A DNA stretch of 64,000 nt from Streptomyces sp. NBC_01231 (GCA_035999765.1 CP108521.1:7006001-7070000), one strand, 5' to 3'. Positions 35,773 through 45,376 are shown, numbered from the stretch's first letter. Numbers and translations: made by a program. The notes: generated by a model not told the origin, from the letters alone.

Positions 35773-35985
35773 TCTGTCATCGGAACCTGAGAGGTTCGTC
35801 AGGACCCCGCGAAGCGGTGATCATGACTTGCACCTTGGGTGGAGCCACTGTCGCAGCGGCCCGCTTTTCAGATGTGCCTCGCCCGCGCGGTAACGGGGCC
35901 TGAGAGATTCAAGGGAGGGACTTGCTCCTTCGGCGCCCGGGCACCCGTACGAGGGACGTACGACCCGGAACTCTCCCGCGCGGAT
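35773..35985 (-). ncRNA. Tandem glycine riboswitch upstream of gcvT
   Basis: Two aptamers on the minus strand. The first (about 35985-35882) shows GCGCGGGAGAG, then GGCGCCGAAGGAGCAA and AATCTCTCAGGC, closing with CCGCGCGGG, the classic glycine-aptamer order. The second (about 35856-35773) has TGGCTCCACC, GGTGCAAGTC and ACCTCTCAGG and is less canonical in its first half. Glycine binding normally switches such operons on, and the downstream genes consume glycine. The expression platform must lie in the 46 bases before gcvT. Boundaries are approximate. Confidence 0.88.
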
Positions 35986-36166
35986 TCAAGCGGCCGGTAT
36001 GCAGTTGGCGCCGACATCATTGCACGCATCGGTCGAGCGCGGCAGGGCCGCATCTGTAACCGGCTTGTGGCAGGACGAGCACGAAAACACGAGACACCGC
36101 GCATTACCTTCTCTTTACACTCGACGGGGAGGGAACTCGTGACCACCCCAGGGGAGGACGACCACG

Positions 36167-36835
36167 GTGAACAGGACCACGGCGTACGCGACCACCTCGG
36201 CTCTCGCGCTGCCCCCGCAGCCGACGGTCCCGGCCACGGAGGCCTGCGGCCCGCTCGGCGCACCCGTCGTCCGCGATCTCCGTGAGCGCGGCGGCCACAG
36301 CCCGCACGCACTGCTCTTCGGCCCCCAGGACCTCGTCGCGATCACCGGCCTGCCCGGCAGCGGCAAGTCCACGCTGATGCGACGCACGGTCAAGGGCCTG
36401 CGCATCGACTCCCAGGACGCCCGCGACCGCTGGGCGACGCGGATGCCCCGCTTCCTGCCGTACGCGGTCTACCGCCCGCTGGTCCGCCTCGCGCACTACG
36501 CCGGTCTGCGCCGCGCCCTGCGCTCCGGCGAGGGGGTCGTGGTGCACGACTGCGGTACGCAGGCCTGGGTGCGCGGCTGGCTGGCCCGCGAGGCGCGGCG
36601 CCGGGGCGGCACCCTGCACCTGCTGCTGCTCGACGTCACGCCGGACACCGCGCTGGCCGGGCAGCGCGAGCGCGGCCGCGGTGTCTCGCGGTACGCGTTC
36701 CTGCGCCACCGGGGCGCCGCCTCGCGCCTGATCGGCTCCGTGGGGAAGGGCGACCTGCCCCCGGGCTGCGGCTCGGCGGTGCTGGTCGACCGGGACGCGG
36801 CGAACGTGCTGCGGCGGATCGGCTTCGCCGGTTGA
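36167..36835 (+). CDS. P-loop ATP/GTP-binding (zeta/AAA kinase-like) protein
   Basis: 222 aa. The Walker A motif I-T-G-L-P-G-S-G-K-S-T near residue 65 is followed by I-D-S-Q-D-A-R-D and a Walker-B-like L-H-L-L-L-L-D-V-T, in the manner of small kinases and zeta-toxin-like nucleotide kinases that phosphorylate small molecules. The substrate is unknown. GTG 36167 is preceded by GGGGAGG (36151-36157). It is divergent from the gcv operon, 180 bp beyond the riboswitch. No antitoxin-like partner gene is next to it. Confidence 0.78.
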   Translation: MNRTTAYATTSALALPPQPTVPATEACGPLGAPVVRDLRERGGHSPHALLFGPQDLVAITGLPGSGKSTLMRRTVKGLRIDSQDARDRWATRMPRFLPYAVYRPLVRLAHYAGLRRALRSGEGVVVHDCGTQAWVRGWLAREARRRGGTLHLLLLDVTPDTALAGQRERGRGVSRYAFLRHRGAASRLIGSVGKGDLPPGCGSAVLVDRDAANVLRRIGFAG

Positions 36836-36949
36836 GCCGGATCGGCTCGGTGGCCGGTTCGCACCGGTCGCCCGTCTCTCATGAGCGCTCCGTACCCGTT
36901 AGCCTTTTCAGCCACAGCAGGCGGTACCAGGCAGGCGGTAGGCAGGCAG

Positions 36950-37750
36950 ATGGACTTCCCGGCGGATCTCCCCGCTGACTTCCCGGGTTTCCCGGCACAG
37001 GCACACCCTCATCCGCACGGCGGATGGCCCGGCAACGAGCTGGAGGAGGTGCTGTCCGCCTCCCTCGGCGTCCCCGGGGCGGGCGGGCGGATCCTCGAGG
37101 TGCTCGGCCGCAGCTTCGTCTGGGTGCCGCTGCCCAACGGCGGCGGCCCGCACAGCGGTCCGCTGGACCTGCCCACGCTGGAGATCGAGGGCCAGGTGCA
37201 TGTCCCGGTGTTCAGCTCCGAGGAGCAGTTCCGCCAGGTCGTCGGCTCGCACCTGTCGTACACCATCGCCCCGGCGGTCGAGTTCGCCCGCGGTCTGCCG
37301 CCCCAGGTCGGCCTCGCGGTGAACCCGGACGGCACGGTCGGTGTCCCCTTGCCGCCGGCCGCCGTCGCCGAACTGTGCCGGATGGGCCGTACCCCGCTGG
37401 ACGGCCCCGCGGCCGGCGGCCGGGTCCGTCTGTTCGAGCCGGACTGGCAGGACGACCCGGTCGACTTCCTCGCGACGGCCTCGTCCGAGTTCGCCGCCAC
37501 GGGAGTGGTGCGCACCGCCCGCCGCTGCCTCGCCGTCATCGAGACGGCCGACCCGGTCATGTTCGTGGGCGTGGAACTGTCCCAGTGGGAGGGCGACTTG
37601 AGGGCCCTGCCGATGGAGGCCCTGGCCCGGGCCCTGGGCACCAGCCCCGTCCAGTGGCCGGTCAACCTGGTCCTCCTGGACGTGGCGGACGACCCGGTCG
37701 GCCACTGGATGCGGCAGAGCGTGCGGCCCTTCTACCAACACGGCTACTGA
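36950..37750 (+). CDS. SseB-family (enhanced serine sensitivity) protein, first of a pair
   Basis: 266 aa, with two SseB-type units: one around V-H-V-P-V-F-S-S-E-E-Q-F and V-G-L-A-V-N-P-D-G-T-V-G, and a C-terminal one ending N-L-V-L-L-D-V-A-D-D-P-V-G-H-W-M and R-P-F-Y. The E. coli member affects serine sensitivity by an unknown mechanism, so the site next to serine/glycine genes is suggestive. No signal peptide or membrane segment. ATG 36950 is used; ATG 36881 would add 23 poorly conserved residues. The second SseB gene begins 80 bp after. Confidence 0.8.
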   Translation: MDFPADLPADFPGFPAQAHPHPHGGWPGNELEEVLSASLGVPGAGGRILEVLGRSFVWVPLPNGGGPHSGPLDLPTLEIEGQVHVPVFSSEEQFRQVVGSHLSYTIAPAVEFARGLPPQVGLAVNPDGTVGVPLPPAAVAELCRMGRTPLDGPAAGGRVRLFEPDWQDDPVDFLATASSEFAATGVVRTARRCLAVIETADPVMFVGVELSQWEGDLRALPMEALARALGTSPVQWPVNLVLLDVADDPVGHWMRQSVRPFYQHGY

Positions 37751-37830
37751 AACAGCTCAACGGCTGAACCCGGCGGAGCGCCTAAGCTGGGTCCCTATTC
37801 AGGGGCCACATCACGAAGGGTCGGTAAAAG

Positions 37831-38625
37831 GTGAGCGCCAGCAGCACCGCGGCCGGGCAGGTCGAGCACATGCTGCGCCAGGTGACGCCGGGGCGTTACG
37901 ACGCCTACGAGGCGCTCCTGCGCGCGCTCGCCACCCCGTCCTCCGGACAGGTGTGGATGCTGCTGTGGCACGGCCAGGCGGGTTCCCCCGACGCCCAGTA
38001 CGGGAACATGGAGGTCGAGGGGTTCGGCTACGCCCCGTGCGTCACCTCCGCCCAGGAGTTGTCGGCCAGCGGCTGGAACAGATCGTACGAAGTGATCGAC
38101 GGCCTCGACGCGGCCCGCACCCTCTACCCCGACCACTACGGCCTCTGGCTCAATCCGCATGCCCCGGGCGGCGGTGTCGGCATCCCCTGGCTCGACCTGC
38201 GCCGCATCGCCACCGGCCTGGAACGCCAGCCGGCCGGGCCCCTCAGGCTCTCCGAACCCGGCATCGAGATCCCGCAGTTCTACGCCCTGCTCGCCCAGAA
38301 CGCCCACCGCACCCCGGCCGTCCGCGCCCTGCGCCGCGCCTGGGTGCAGCCCGCGCTCGGGGCGCCGTATCTCGCCATCGGTCTCGATGTGTACGACACC
38401 AGCCCGCAGGCCGTCGACTCGGTGCGCGCGATGATGCAGCAGTCCATCGGTGCCGTCCCGGACGGGCTGCCGGTGTCGACCGTGGCCATGTCCGACGAGT
38501 ACGACCCGGTCGCCCTGTGGATGCGGGTCAACGCCCGCCCGTTCTACGACCGTGAGGCACATGCGGCCCCGGCCCCGGCCCCGGCGAGCGGCTACGGCTA
38601 TCCGCAGGCGGGTGGCCGGTACTGA
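37831..38625 (+). CDS. SseB-family protein, second of a pair
   Basis: 264 aa. The N-terminal SseB domain (residues 1-125) contains R-Y-D-A-Y-E-A-L-L-R-A-L and L-W-L-N-P-H-A-P-G-G-G-V. The C-terminal SseB_C-like domain contains Y-L-A-I-G-L-D-V-Y and ends D-E-Y-D-P-V-A-L-W-M-R-V, R-P-F-Y. It resembles its upstream neighbour in layout, so the pair may form a complex or be an old duplication. A short Pro/Ala tail follows. GTG 37831 has AAGGG 10 bases before it. Function unknown beyond the family name. Confidence 0.82.
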   Translation: MSASSTAAGQVEHMLRQVTPGRYDAYEALLRALATPSSGQVWMLLWHGQAGSPDAQYGNMEVEGFGYAPCVTSAQELSASGWNRSYEVIDGLDAARTLYPDHYGLWLNPHAPGGGVGIPWLDLRRIATGLERQPAGPLRLSEPGIEIPQFYALLAQNAHRTPAVRALRRAWVQPALGAPYLAIGLDVYDTSPQAVDSVRAMMQQSIGAVPDGLPVSTVAMSDEYDPVALWMRVNARPFYDREAHAAPAPAPASGYGYPQAGGRY

Positions 38626-38985
38626 CCGGGTACGAGCGGCGGTTCACGCTCGTGACATGAGTCACTTCGAGGTTGTTGATCTTTCTTTGGCTCTCGGCGT
38701 CGATCCATGCGCGTAGATTGGCGTCGGATGACCTCGGTGCTGCCCGTTTCGCCCCGGTGTCCCGACTTCCACACGTCCGGCAGGTGTTACCCCCTGTTCG
38801 GATAACGGAATCGCTGGTGCAGCATCACGGTTGCGCATCCATTCACCGTCAAGGCTGGCACCTGATCGCCGAGGCGTTGAAGACTCCCCGTCCAAGGGGG
38901 GTCGCCCCTGTGTGTTCGTTGGAAGAAGAGGCCGCTACAGCGGCAAGTGCGGGCCGGTCACCGCCGGTTGAGAGGGGTCCCTGCC
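38626..38985. other. 360-bp intergenic region before the peptide ABC operon
   Basis: It holds the palindrome GTGACATGAGTCAC (38652-38665), reminiscent of BldD-type dyads, and a possible -10 TAGATT near 38716 without a good -35. GTTACC (38786-38791) and GGATAAC (38799-38805) form an imperfect dyad. A C/G-rich hairpin-like run lies near 38890-38915. No gene was found. Confidence 0.4.
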
Positions 38986-39987
38986 ATGACGGCGCCATTG
39001 CACGACACAGCTGCGGAAGCGGCGCCGACCGCTCCGGTCGACCCCGCGGCCTCAGGCGCCAAGAAGGTCGAAGGCCGGTCCCTGAGGCAGATCGCCTGGT
39101 ACCGCCTGAAGCAGGACAAGGTGGCTCTCGCGGGCGGTATCACCGTGCTGGTCCTGGTGTTGGTCGCCGTGTTCGCCCCGCTGATCGTCTCGCTGCTCGG
39201 ACACCCGCCGAACGAGTTTCACCAAGAGGAACTCGACCCGCTGACCAACCTGCCACAGGGCGCCTGGGGCGGCGTGAGCGGCGACTACCTGTTCGGCGTC
39301 GAGCCCAACAAGGGCCGCGACGTGTTCAGTCGCATCGTCTACGGCGCCCGCATCTCGCTCCTGGTGGCCTTCCTGGCCGCCGTCGTCGCGGTGGTCCTCG
39401 GCACGCTCTTCGGGATCGTTGCCGGCTACTTCGGCGGCTGGATCGACGCGCTGATCAGCCGCGTCATGGACGTGCTGCTCTCCTTCCCGCAGCTTCTCTT
39501 CATCATCTCCCTGGTCTCGGTTCTCCCGGACGACCTGCTGGGACTGACCGGCTCGGGCGTGCGCATCGCCGTCCTGGTCGCGGTCATCGGCTTCTTCGGC
39601 TGGCCCTACGTCGGCCGTATCGTCCGGGGCCAGACGCTGAGCCTCCGTGAGCGCGAGTACATCGAGGCCGCGCGCAGCCTGGGCGGTGGCAGGCGGTACA
39701 TCCTCTTCCGGGAGCTGCTGCCCAACCTGTTCGCGCCGATCATGGTCTACGCGACGCTGATGATTCCGACCAACATCCTCACGGAGGCGGCGCTCAGCTT
39801 CCTCGGTGCGGGTGTGCGGCCGCCGACGGCGTCGTGGGGCGGCATGCTGCGCGACGCCCTGCAGACCTACGAGCACGACCCGATGTTCATGGTCTTCCCC
39901 GGCGCGACGATCTTCATCACCGTCCTGGCCTTCAACCTCTTCGGTGACGGCCTGCGGGACGCTCTCGATCCCAAGGGGACCCGCTGA
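38986..39987 (+). CDS. Oligopeptide ABC transporter permease (OppC/DppC type)
   Basis: 333 aa with six membrane segments after a 35-residue cytoplasmic tail. The EAA loop R-E-R-E-Y-I-E-A-A-R-S-L-G-G-G is typical of the C-type dipeptide permeases. ATG 38986 has GAGAGGGG about 8 bases upstream. First gene of a five-gene importer; its order (C, A, B, D, F) is unusual, because B normally precedes C. The locus resembles the BldK-like peptide importer cluster of S. coelicolor, as recalled. Confidence 0.9.
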   Translation: MTAPLHDTAAEAAPTAPVDPAASGAKKVEGRSLRQIAWYRLKQDKVALAGGITVLVLVLVAVFAPLIVSLLGHPPNEFHQEELDPLTNLPQGAWGGVSGDYLFGVEPNKGRDVFSRIVYGARISLLVAFLAAVVAVVLGTLFGIVAGYFGGWIDALISRVMDVLLSFPQLLFIISLVSVLPDDLLGLTGSGVRIAVLVAVIGFFGWPYVGRIVRGQTLSLREREYIEAARSLGGGRRYILFRELLPNLFAPIMVYATLMIPTNILTEAALSFLGAGVRPPTASWGGMLRDALQTYEHDPMFMVFPGATIFITVLAFNLFGDGLRDALDPKGTR

Positions 39988-40079
39988 TCCACGACTTGCC
40001 CCTGCCGCACCGTCAGGTGGCTCTTCCCATGGTTTTCCGGCACAGGACCGGAACCGCGAATCTCGGAGGATACGAGAAA

Positions 40080-41846
40080 ATGCCCACAGGTTTCCCGAAG
40101 CGGCGGCTCGCTGCTGGCGCAGCCCTCGTTGTCGCGGCGCTGGTGACCACCACGGCGTGCGGCGGCGGAGACGGTGACGACAAAGGCGAGGAGGGCGCCG
40201 GCTACAGCGCGGCGCTGAACAAGGTCGTCAACGCGTCCACCAAGACGGGCGGGACGCTGAAGTTCGTCGGCAAGCAGGACTTCGACTCGCTGGACCCGCA
40301 GCGTACGTACTACGGCATGACGTGGGACTTCATGCGGTTCTTCACCCGCACCCTGGTCACGTACGACACCAAGCCGGGCGAGGCCTCGAACAAGCTGGTC
40401 GGCGACCTGGCCACCGGCCCCGCCGAGGTCTCGACCGACGGCAAGACCTACACGTACAAGCTGCGTGACGGGCTCACCTGGGAGGACGGCTCCGCGCTGA
40501 CCTCCAAGGACATCAAGTACGGCATCGAGCGCATCTGGGCGACCGACACCATCACCGGTGGCCCGGCGTACATCAAGCAGACGCTCGACCCGAAGGGTGA
40601 GTACAAGGGTCCGTACAAGGACAAGTCCAAGGACAAGCTGGGCCTGAAGGCGATCGAGACGCCCGACGACCAGACCATCGTCTTCAAACTGCCGAAGCCC
40701 AACGGCGACTTCGAGCAGTTCCTGGCCATGCCCACCGGTGCCCCGGTGAAGCAGAGCAAGGACACCGGCGCCAAGTACACGCAGCACCCGTTCTCCTCCG
40801 GCCCGTACAAGATCCAGTCGTACAACGCCAACAAGGGCCTGGTGCTGGTCCGCAACACCGCCTGGAAGAAGGCCTCGGACCCGCTCCGCCCGGCCCTGCC
40901 GGACAAGATCACCGTGACGATCTCCGCCAACCTGGAGGAGAACGACAAGCGGCTGATGGAGGGCGACTACGACCTCGACGTCAACGGCACCGGCATGACC
41001 CAGTCGGGCCGCGTCAGCGCTGTCGAGGACCACAGGTCGGACATCGACAACATCCAGACCTCCTTCGTCCGTTACGTGGCCCTGGTCCAGACGGCGAAGC
41101 CGTTCGACAACGTCGACTGCCGCAAGGCCGTCTTCTACGCCACGGACTTCGCCGGTCTGCAGCAGACCCGCGGTGGGGCGATCGCCGGTGGCGACATCGC
41201 CAACTCGGTCTTCCCGAAGACGATCCCGGGCTACACCGACTACGACCCGTACGGCGTCGTCGCCCGCAAGGGCAAGCCGGACCTGGCCAAGGCCAAGGAG
41301 TCGCTGAAGGCGTGCGGCAAGCCGTCCGGCTTCTCCACCAAGCTGACCGCCCGCACCAACCAGCCGGGTGAGGTCGACGCGGCCGAGGCCATGCAGGAGC
41401 AGCTCGGCAAGGTCGGCATCAAGGTCTCGGTAGACCCGATCGACGGCGCCCAGTCCTCCAGCATCACCGGCTCGCCGAAGGTCGTGAAGGAGCGCGGCTA
41501 CGGCATGACGATGAGCGGCTGGGGTCCGGACTTCCCGACCGGCCAGGGCTACGCGCAGCCGCTGTTCGACAGCCGTTTCATCTTCGAGAACGGCAACTAC
41601 AACGAGTCGCAGATCAAGGACAAGGCGATCGACCAGCTCTTCGACGACGCGATCGCCTCGACCGACCCGGCCAAGTCCAAGGGCCTGTACGAGCAGATGA
41701 ACAAGCGCCTGCTCGACAACGCCGACTGGATGCCGTTCATCTACGAGAAGAACATCTCGTGGCGCGGCCCCCGGCTGACCAACATCTACTCGTCCGCCGC
41801 CTACAACGGCCGCTACGACTACGTGTCCCTGGGCGTCGTGAAGTAG
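40080..41846 (+). CDS. Oligopeptide-binding lipoprotein (OppA/SBP family 5)
   Basis: 588 aa, extracytoplasmic substrate-binding protein. The lipoprotein signal ends T-T-T-A-C followed by Gly/Asp-rich residues. The mature protein shows G-G-T-L-K-F, F-D-S-L-D-P-Q-R-T-Y and W-E-D-G-S-A-L-T, hallmarks of family 5 binding proteins. GGAGGA stands 9 bases before ATG 40080. It captures peptides for the importer encoded around it. In Streptomyces such importers affect aerial growth through extracellular peptide signals; that role here is only by analogy. Confidence 0.93.
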   Translation: MPTGFPKRRLAAGAALVVAALVTTTACGGGDGDDKGEEGAGYSAALNKVVNASTKTGGTLKFVGKQDFDSLDPQRTYYGMTWDFMRFFTRTLVTYDTKPGEASNKLVGDLATGPAEVSTDGKTYTYKLRDGLTWEDGSALTSKDIKYGIERIWATDTITGGPAYIKQTLDPKGEYKGPYKDKSKDKLGLKAIETPDDQTIVFKLPKPNGDFEQFLAMPTGAPVKQSKDTGAKYTQHPFSSGPYKIQSYNANKGLVLVRNTAWKKASDPLRPALPDKITVTISANLEENDKRLMEGDYDLDVNGTGMTQSGRVSAVEDHRSDIDNIQTSFVRYVALVQTAKPFDNVDCRKAVFYATDFAGLQQTRGGAIAGGDIANSVFPKTIPGYTDYDPYGVVARKGKPDLAKAKESLKACGKPSGFSTKLTARTNQPGEVDAAEAMQEQLGKVGIKVSVDPIDGAQSSSITGSPKVVKERGYGMTMSGWGPDFPTGQGYAQPLFDSRFIFENGNYNESQIKDKAIDQLFDDAIASTDPAKSKGLYEQMNKRLLDNADWMPFIYEKNISWRGPRLTNIYSSAAYNGRYDYVSLGVVK

Positions 41847-41970
41847 TCGCCGACCGAAGCTGATTGATCCCTTGCCGCCGAATCCCGCCAGTCCGAAGGG
41901 CAGGTGATGGCTCTGGTGGCGGTCGGGACCTCCCACGAGGAGGGCCCCGGCCGCCGCCGGGCCGCGCACA

Positions 41971-42972
41971 GTGCTTGCTTATCTCATCCGGCGTCTGGTC
42001 GCCGTTGTCATCATGGTGCTGGTCGTACTGCTCGCGACCTTCACCGTCTTCTACATGCTGCCCAAGTGGGCGGGACAGGACGTCGCCGTCCTCTTCGCCG
42101 GCAAGGCAACCGGAGCCGAGCAGGTCGAGGGCATCCGGACCAAGCTGGGCCTGGGCGATCCGCTGTTCATCCAGTTCTGGGACTTCGTCAAGGGCATTCC
42201 GCTGGGCCGGACCTACGCCAACGGCAATGACGTTACGCACTGCCCGGCCCCCTGCTTCGGCTACTCCTTCGTCACGGAGGAGCCGGTGTGGAACACGCTG
42301 AAGGAGGCGCTCCCGGTCACCGCCGCGCTCGCCGCCGGTGCCTGTGTCCTCTGGCTCATCGCGGGTGTCAGCACCGGCGTCGTCTCCGCGCTCAAGCGGG
42401 GTTCCGTCTGGGACCGCGCCGCGATGATCGGTGCCCTCGGCGGCGTCTCCCTGCCGATCTTCTTCACCGGCATGGTGGCGATGGGCATCTTCGTGCACAG
42501 CCTCGGCTGGGTGCACATCGAGGACAGCCTCAGTACCGACGACTCCATCGGCGTCTGGTTCGAGACCCTGCTCCTGCCATGGATCGTGCTGGCCCTGCTG
42601 AACGCGGCGATGTACGCCCGTCTCACCCGGGCCACCATGCTCGACGTGCTCGGCGAGGACTACATCCGCACCGCCCGGGCCAAGGGGCTCGGGGAACGCG
42701 TGGTCATCACCCGGCACGCGTTGCGGTCCGCGATGACGCCGATCCTGACCGTCTTCGGCCTCGACATCGGCGTCCTGCTCGGCGGCGCCGTCCTGACGGA
42801 GTCCACGTTCAACCTGCCCGGCCTCGGTCTCGCCGCGGTCCAGGCCATCGGCAGCAAGGACCTGCCGGTGATCCTGGGGGTGACGCTGTTCGCGGCCCTC
42901 GCGATCGCCGTCGCCAACCTCGTCGTGGACCTTCTGTACGCCGTCATCGACCCGCGAGTGAGGCTGGGATGA
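41971..42972 (+). CDS. Oligopeptide ABC transporter permease (OppB/DppB type)
   Basis: 333 aa, six membrane segments, starting with the family's L-A-Y-L-I-R-R-L-V-A-V-V. The EAA loop reads D-Y-I-R-T-A-R-A-K-G-L-G. Compared with the usual form it has an extra loop after the first helix (residues about 60-105) with three Cys (H-C-P-A-P-C-F-G), perhaps a disulfide outside the membrane. GTG 41971 is used; Shine-Dalgarno weak. Its stop overlaps the ATPase start (ATGA). Confidence 0.9.
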   Translation: MLAYLIRRLVAVVIMVLVVLLATFTVFYMLPKWAGQDVAVLFAGKATGAEQVEGIRTKLGLGDPLFIQFWDFVKGIPLGRTYANGNDVTHCPAPCFGYSFVTEEPVWNTLKEALPVTAALAAGACVLWLIAGVSTGVVSALKRGSVWDRAAMIGALGGVSLPIFFTGMVAMGIFVHSLGWVHIEDSLSTDDSIGVWFETLLLPWIVLALLNAAMYARLTRATMLDVLGEDYIRTARAKGLGERVVITRHALRSAMTPILTVFGLDIGVLLGGAVLTESTFNLPGLGLAAVQAIGSKDLPVILGVTLFAALAIAVANLVVDLLYAVIDPRVRLG

Positions 42973-44066
42973 CCGAACTGCACAAGTCCGGAGCGGCCGT
43001 GGGGGAACCCGTGTCCGGCCGGCCCGCACCCACCGCCTTCCTCGAAGTGCGCGACCTCAAGGTGCACTTCCCGACCGACGACGGCCTGGTCAAGTCCGTC
43101 GACGGGCTCAGCTTCCAGCTGGAGAAGGGCAAGACCCTCGGCATCGTGGGCGAGTCCGGCTCCGGCAAGTCGGTGACCTCGCTCGGCATCATGGGGTTGC
43201 ACACCGCCGGTCAGTACGGCAAGAAGAAGGCGCAGATCTCCGGCGAGATCTGGCTGGACGGCACCGAGCTGCTGACCGCCGACCCGGACCACGTGCGCAA
43301 GCTCCGCGGCCGCGAGATGGCGATGATCTTCCAGGACCCGCTGTCCTCGCTGCACCCGTACTACACGATCGGCCAGCAGATCGTGGAGGCGTACCGGGTC
43401 CACAACGACGTGGACAAGAAGACCGCCAAGCGTCGTGCCGTGGAGATGCTCGACCGGGTCGGCATCCCGCAGCCGGACAAGCGGGTGAACAGCTACCCGC
43501 ACGAGTTCTCCGGCGGTATGCGCCAGCGCGCGATGATCGCGATGTCGCTGGTCAACAACCCCGAGCTGCTGATCGCGGACGAGCCGACGACCGCCCTGGA
43601 CGTGACCGTCCAGGCGCAGATCCTCGACCTGATCCGGGACCTGCAGAAGGAGTTCGGTTCCGCGGTCATCGTCATCACCCACGACCTGGGTGTCGTCGCC
43701 GAACTGGCCGACGACATCCTGGTGATGTACGGCGGGCGCTGTGTCGAGCGGGGTCCCGCCGAGGACGTGTTCTACGAGCCGCGGCACCCGTACACCTGGG
43801 GCCTGCTCGGCTCGATGCCGCGCCTGGACCGTGACCAGCAGGAGCGCCTCATCCCGGTCAAGGGGTCCCCGCCCTCGCTGATCAACATCCCGTCCGGCTG
43901 CGCCTTCAACCCGCGTTGCCCGTACGCCGACATCCCCAAGGACAACGTCACCCGCACGGTCCGCCCCGAGCTGACCGAGGTCGGTGGCCGGCACTGGGCC
44001 GCCTGCCACATGACGCAGGAGCAGCGGGAGCGTATCTGGATCGAAGAGATTGCGCCGAAGCTGTGA
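42969..44066 (+). CDS. Oligopeptide ABC transporter ATPase (OppD type)
   Basis: 365 aa. Walker A G-E-S-G-S-G-K-S, signature F-S-G-G-M-R-Q-R, Walker [13 protein letters not shown]. The C-terminal oligopeptide/dipeptide extension with [10 protein letters not shown] is present, which in related ATPases binds an iron-sulfur cluster. It energises peptide uptake together with the following OppF. The start overlaps the permease stop (ATGA) and its own stop overlaps the next start (GTGA). Confidence 0.94.
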   Translation: MTELHKSGAAVGEPVSGRPAPTAFLEVRDLKVHFPTDDGLVKSVDGLSFQLEKGKTLGIVGESGSGKSVTSLGIMGLHTAGQYGKKKAQISGEIWLDGTELLTADPDHVRKLRGREMAMIFQDPLSSLHPYYTIGQQIVEAYRVHNDVDKKTAKRRAVEMLDRVGIPQPDKRVNSYPHEFSGGMRQRAMIAMSLVNNPELLIADEPTTALDVTVQAQILDLIRDLQKEFGSAVIVITHDLGVVAELADDILVMYGGRCVERGPAEDVFYEPRHPYTWGLLGSMPRLDRDQQERLIPVKGSPPSLINIPSGCAFNPRCPYADIPKDNVTRTVRPELTEVGGRHWAACHMTQEQRERIWIEEIAPKL

Positions 44067-45376
44067 GCGACCAGAAAGCCGAGAAGGCCGGGAAAGCCGA
44101 GAAAACAGGGACGATTCCCGCGCAGAGCGATGGCAGGCGTCCCGGCGGCGAGGTGCTGCTGAAGGTCACCGGCCTGCAGAAGCACTTCCCGATCAAGAAG
44201 GGCCTGCTGCAGCGGCAGGTCGGCGCCGTGCACGCGGTCGACGGCATCGACTTCGAGGTCCGCTCCGGTGAGACGCTCGGGGTCGTGGGCGAGTCCGGCT
44301 GCGGCAAGTCCACGATGGGCCGGCTGATCACCCGGCTGCTGGAGCCGACCGGCGGCACGGTCGAGTTCGAGGGCAAGGACATCACGCACCTCGGCGTGGG
44401 CGGGATGCGTCCGCTGCGCCGCGATGTGCAGATGATCTTCCAGGACCCGTATTCGTCGCTGAACCCGCGGCACACCATCGGCACCATCGTCGGCGCCCCC
44501 TTCAAGCTCCAGGGCGTCTCGCCCGAGGGCGGCGTGAAGAAGGAGGTGCAGCGGCTGCTGTCGGTGGTCGGTCTCAACCCCGAGCACTACAACCGCTATC
44601 CGCACGAGTTCTCCGGTGGTCAGCGCCAGCGCATCGGCATCGCCCGCGCGCTCGCCCTCAACCCCAAGCTGGTGGTGGCGGACGAGCCGGTCTCCGCGCT
44701 GGACGTGTCGATCCAGGCGCAGGTGGTGAACCTGCTGGACGACCTCCAGCAGGAGCTCGGGCTGACGTACGTGATCATCGCGCACGACCTGTCCGTCGTC
44801 CGGCACGTCTCGGACCGGATCGCGGTGATGTACCTCGGCAAGATCGTCGAACTGGCCGACCGCGACGCGCTGTACAAGGCGCCGATGCACCCGTACACCA
44901 AGGCGCTGATGTCGGCCGTGCCGATCCCGGACCCCAGGCGCCGGGCGGCCAAGAGCGAGCGCATCCTGCTCAAGGGCGACGTGCCCTCGCCGATCTCGCC
45001 GCCGAGCGGCTGCCGTTTCCACACCCGGTGCTGGAAGGCGACGGAGATCTGCCGGACCACGGAGCCGAAGCTCGTCGAGCTGAAGCCCGGTCAGCGCGTG
45101 GCCTGCCACCACCCGGAGAACTTCGAGGACCAGGCCCCGCAGGAGACGGTCCTGCTCTCCGCGGCCAAGGAGGCGGCGGAACTGGTGCCGGACGCGGTGC
45201 TGGAGGAGTCGGCGGAGACGTCGGCGGCGGTTGCTGCGGAGGTGGCCGAACCTGTCGAGCAGACGGAGGTCGCCGAACCCGGCGAGCCCGCGGAGGTCGC
45301 CCAACCCGCCGAGCCCGCCGAGCCCGTCACGAAGACCGATGGCGCCGCTGAGAGCCAGGAGTCAACCGACAAGTAA
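44063..45376 (+). CDS. Oligopeptide ABC transporter ATPase (OppF type) with an acidic Pro/Ala tail
   Basis: 437 aa. Walker A G-E-S-G-C-G-K-S, signature F-S-G-G-Q-R-Q-R, Walker [13 protein letters not shown], and the C-terminal [10 protein letters not shown] segment. The catalytic part ends near residue 360. About 75 further residues are low-complexity, rich in Glu, Ala, Val and Pro (V-A-E-P, P-A-E-P repeats), an addition not seen in standard OppF. GTG 44063 overlaps the OppD stop. Last gene of the importer. Confidence 0.93.
   Translation: MSDQKAEKAGKAEKTGTIPAQSDGRRPGGEVLLKVTGLQKHFPIKKGLLQRQVGAVHAVDGIDFEVRSGETLGVVGESGCGKSTMGRLITRLLEPTGGTVEFEGKDITHLGVGGMRPLRRDVQMIFQDPYSSLNPRHTIGTIVGAPFKLQGVSPEGGVKKEVQRLLSVVGLNPEHYNRYPHEFSGGQRQRIGIARALALNPKLVVADEPVSALDVSIQAQVVNLLDDLQQELGLTYVIIAHDLSVVRHVSDRIAVMYLGKIVELADRDALYKAPMHPYTKALMSAVPIPDPRRRAAKSERILLKGDVPSPISPPSGCRFHTRCWKATEICRTTEPKLVELKPGQRVACHHPENFEDQAPQETVLLSAAKEAAELVPDAVLEESAETSAAVAAEVAEPVEQTEVAEPGEPAEVAQPAEPAEPVTKTDGAAESQESTDK

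Noticed and set aside
36167..36835. Zeta-type toxin of a toxin-antitoxin pair
   Set aside because: Only the P-loop fold is shared. There is no small antitoxin gene beside it and it lies next to housekeeping genes, so a general kinase-like role is kept.
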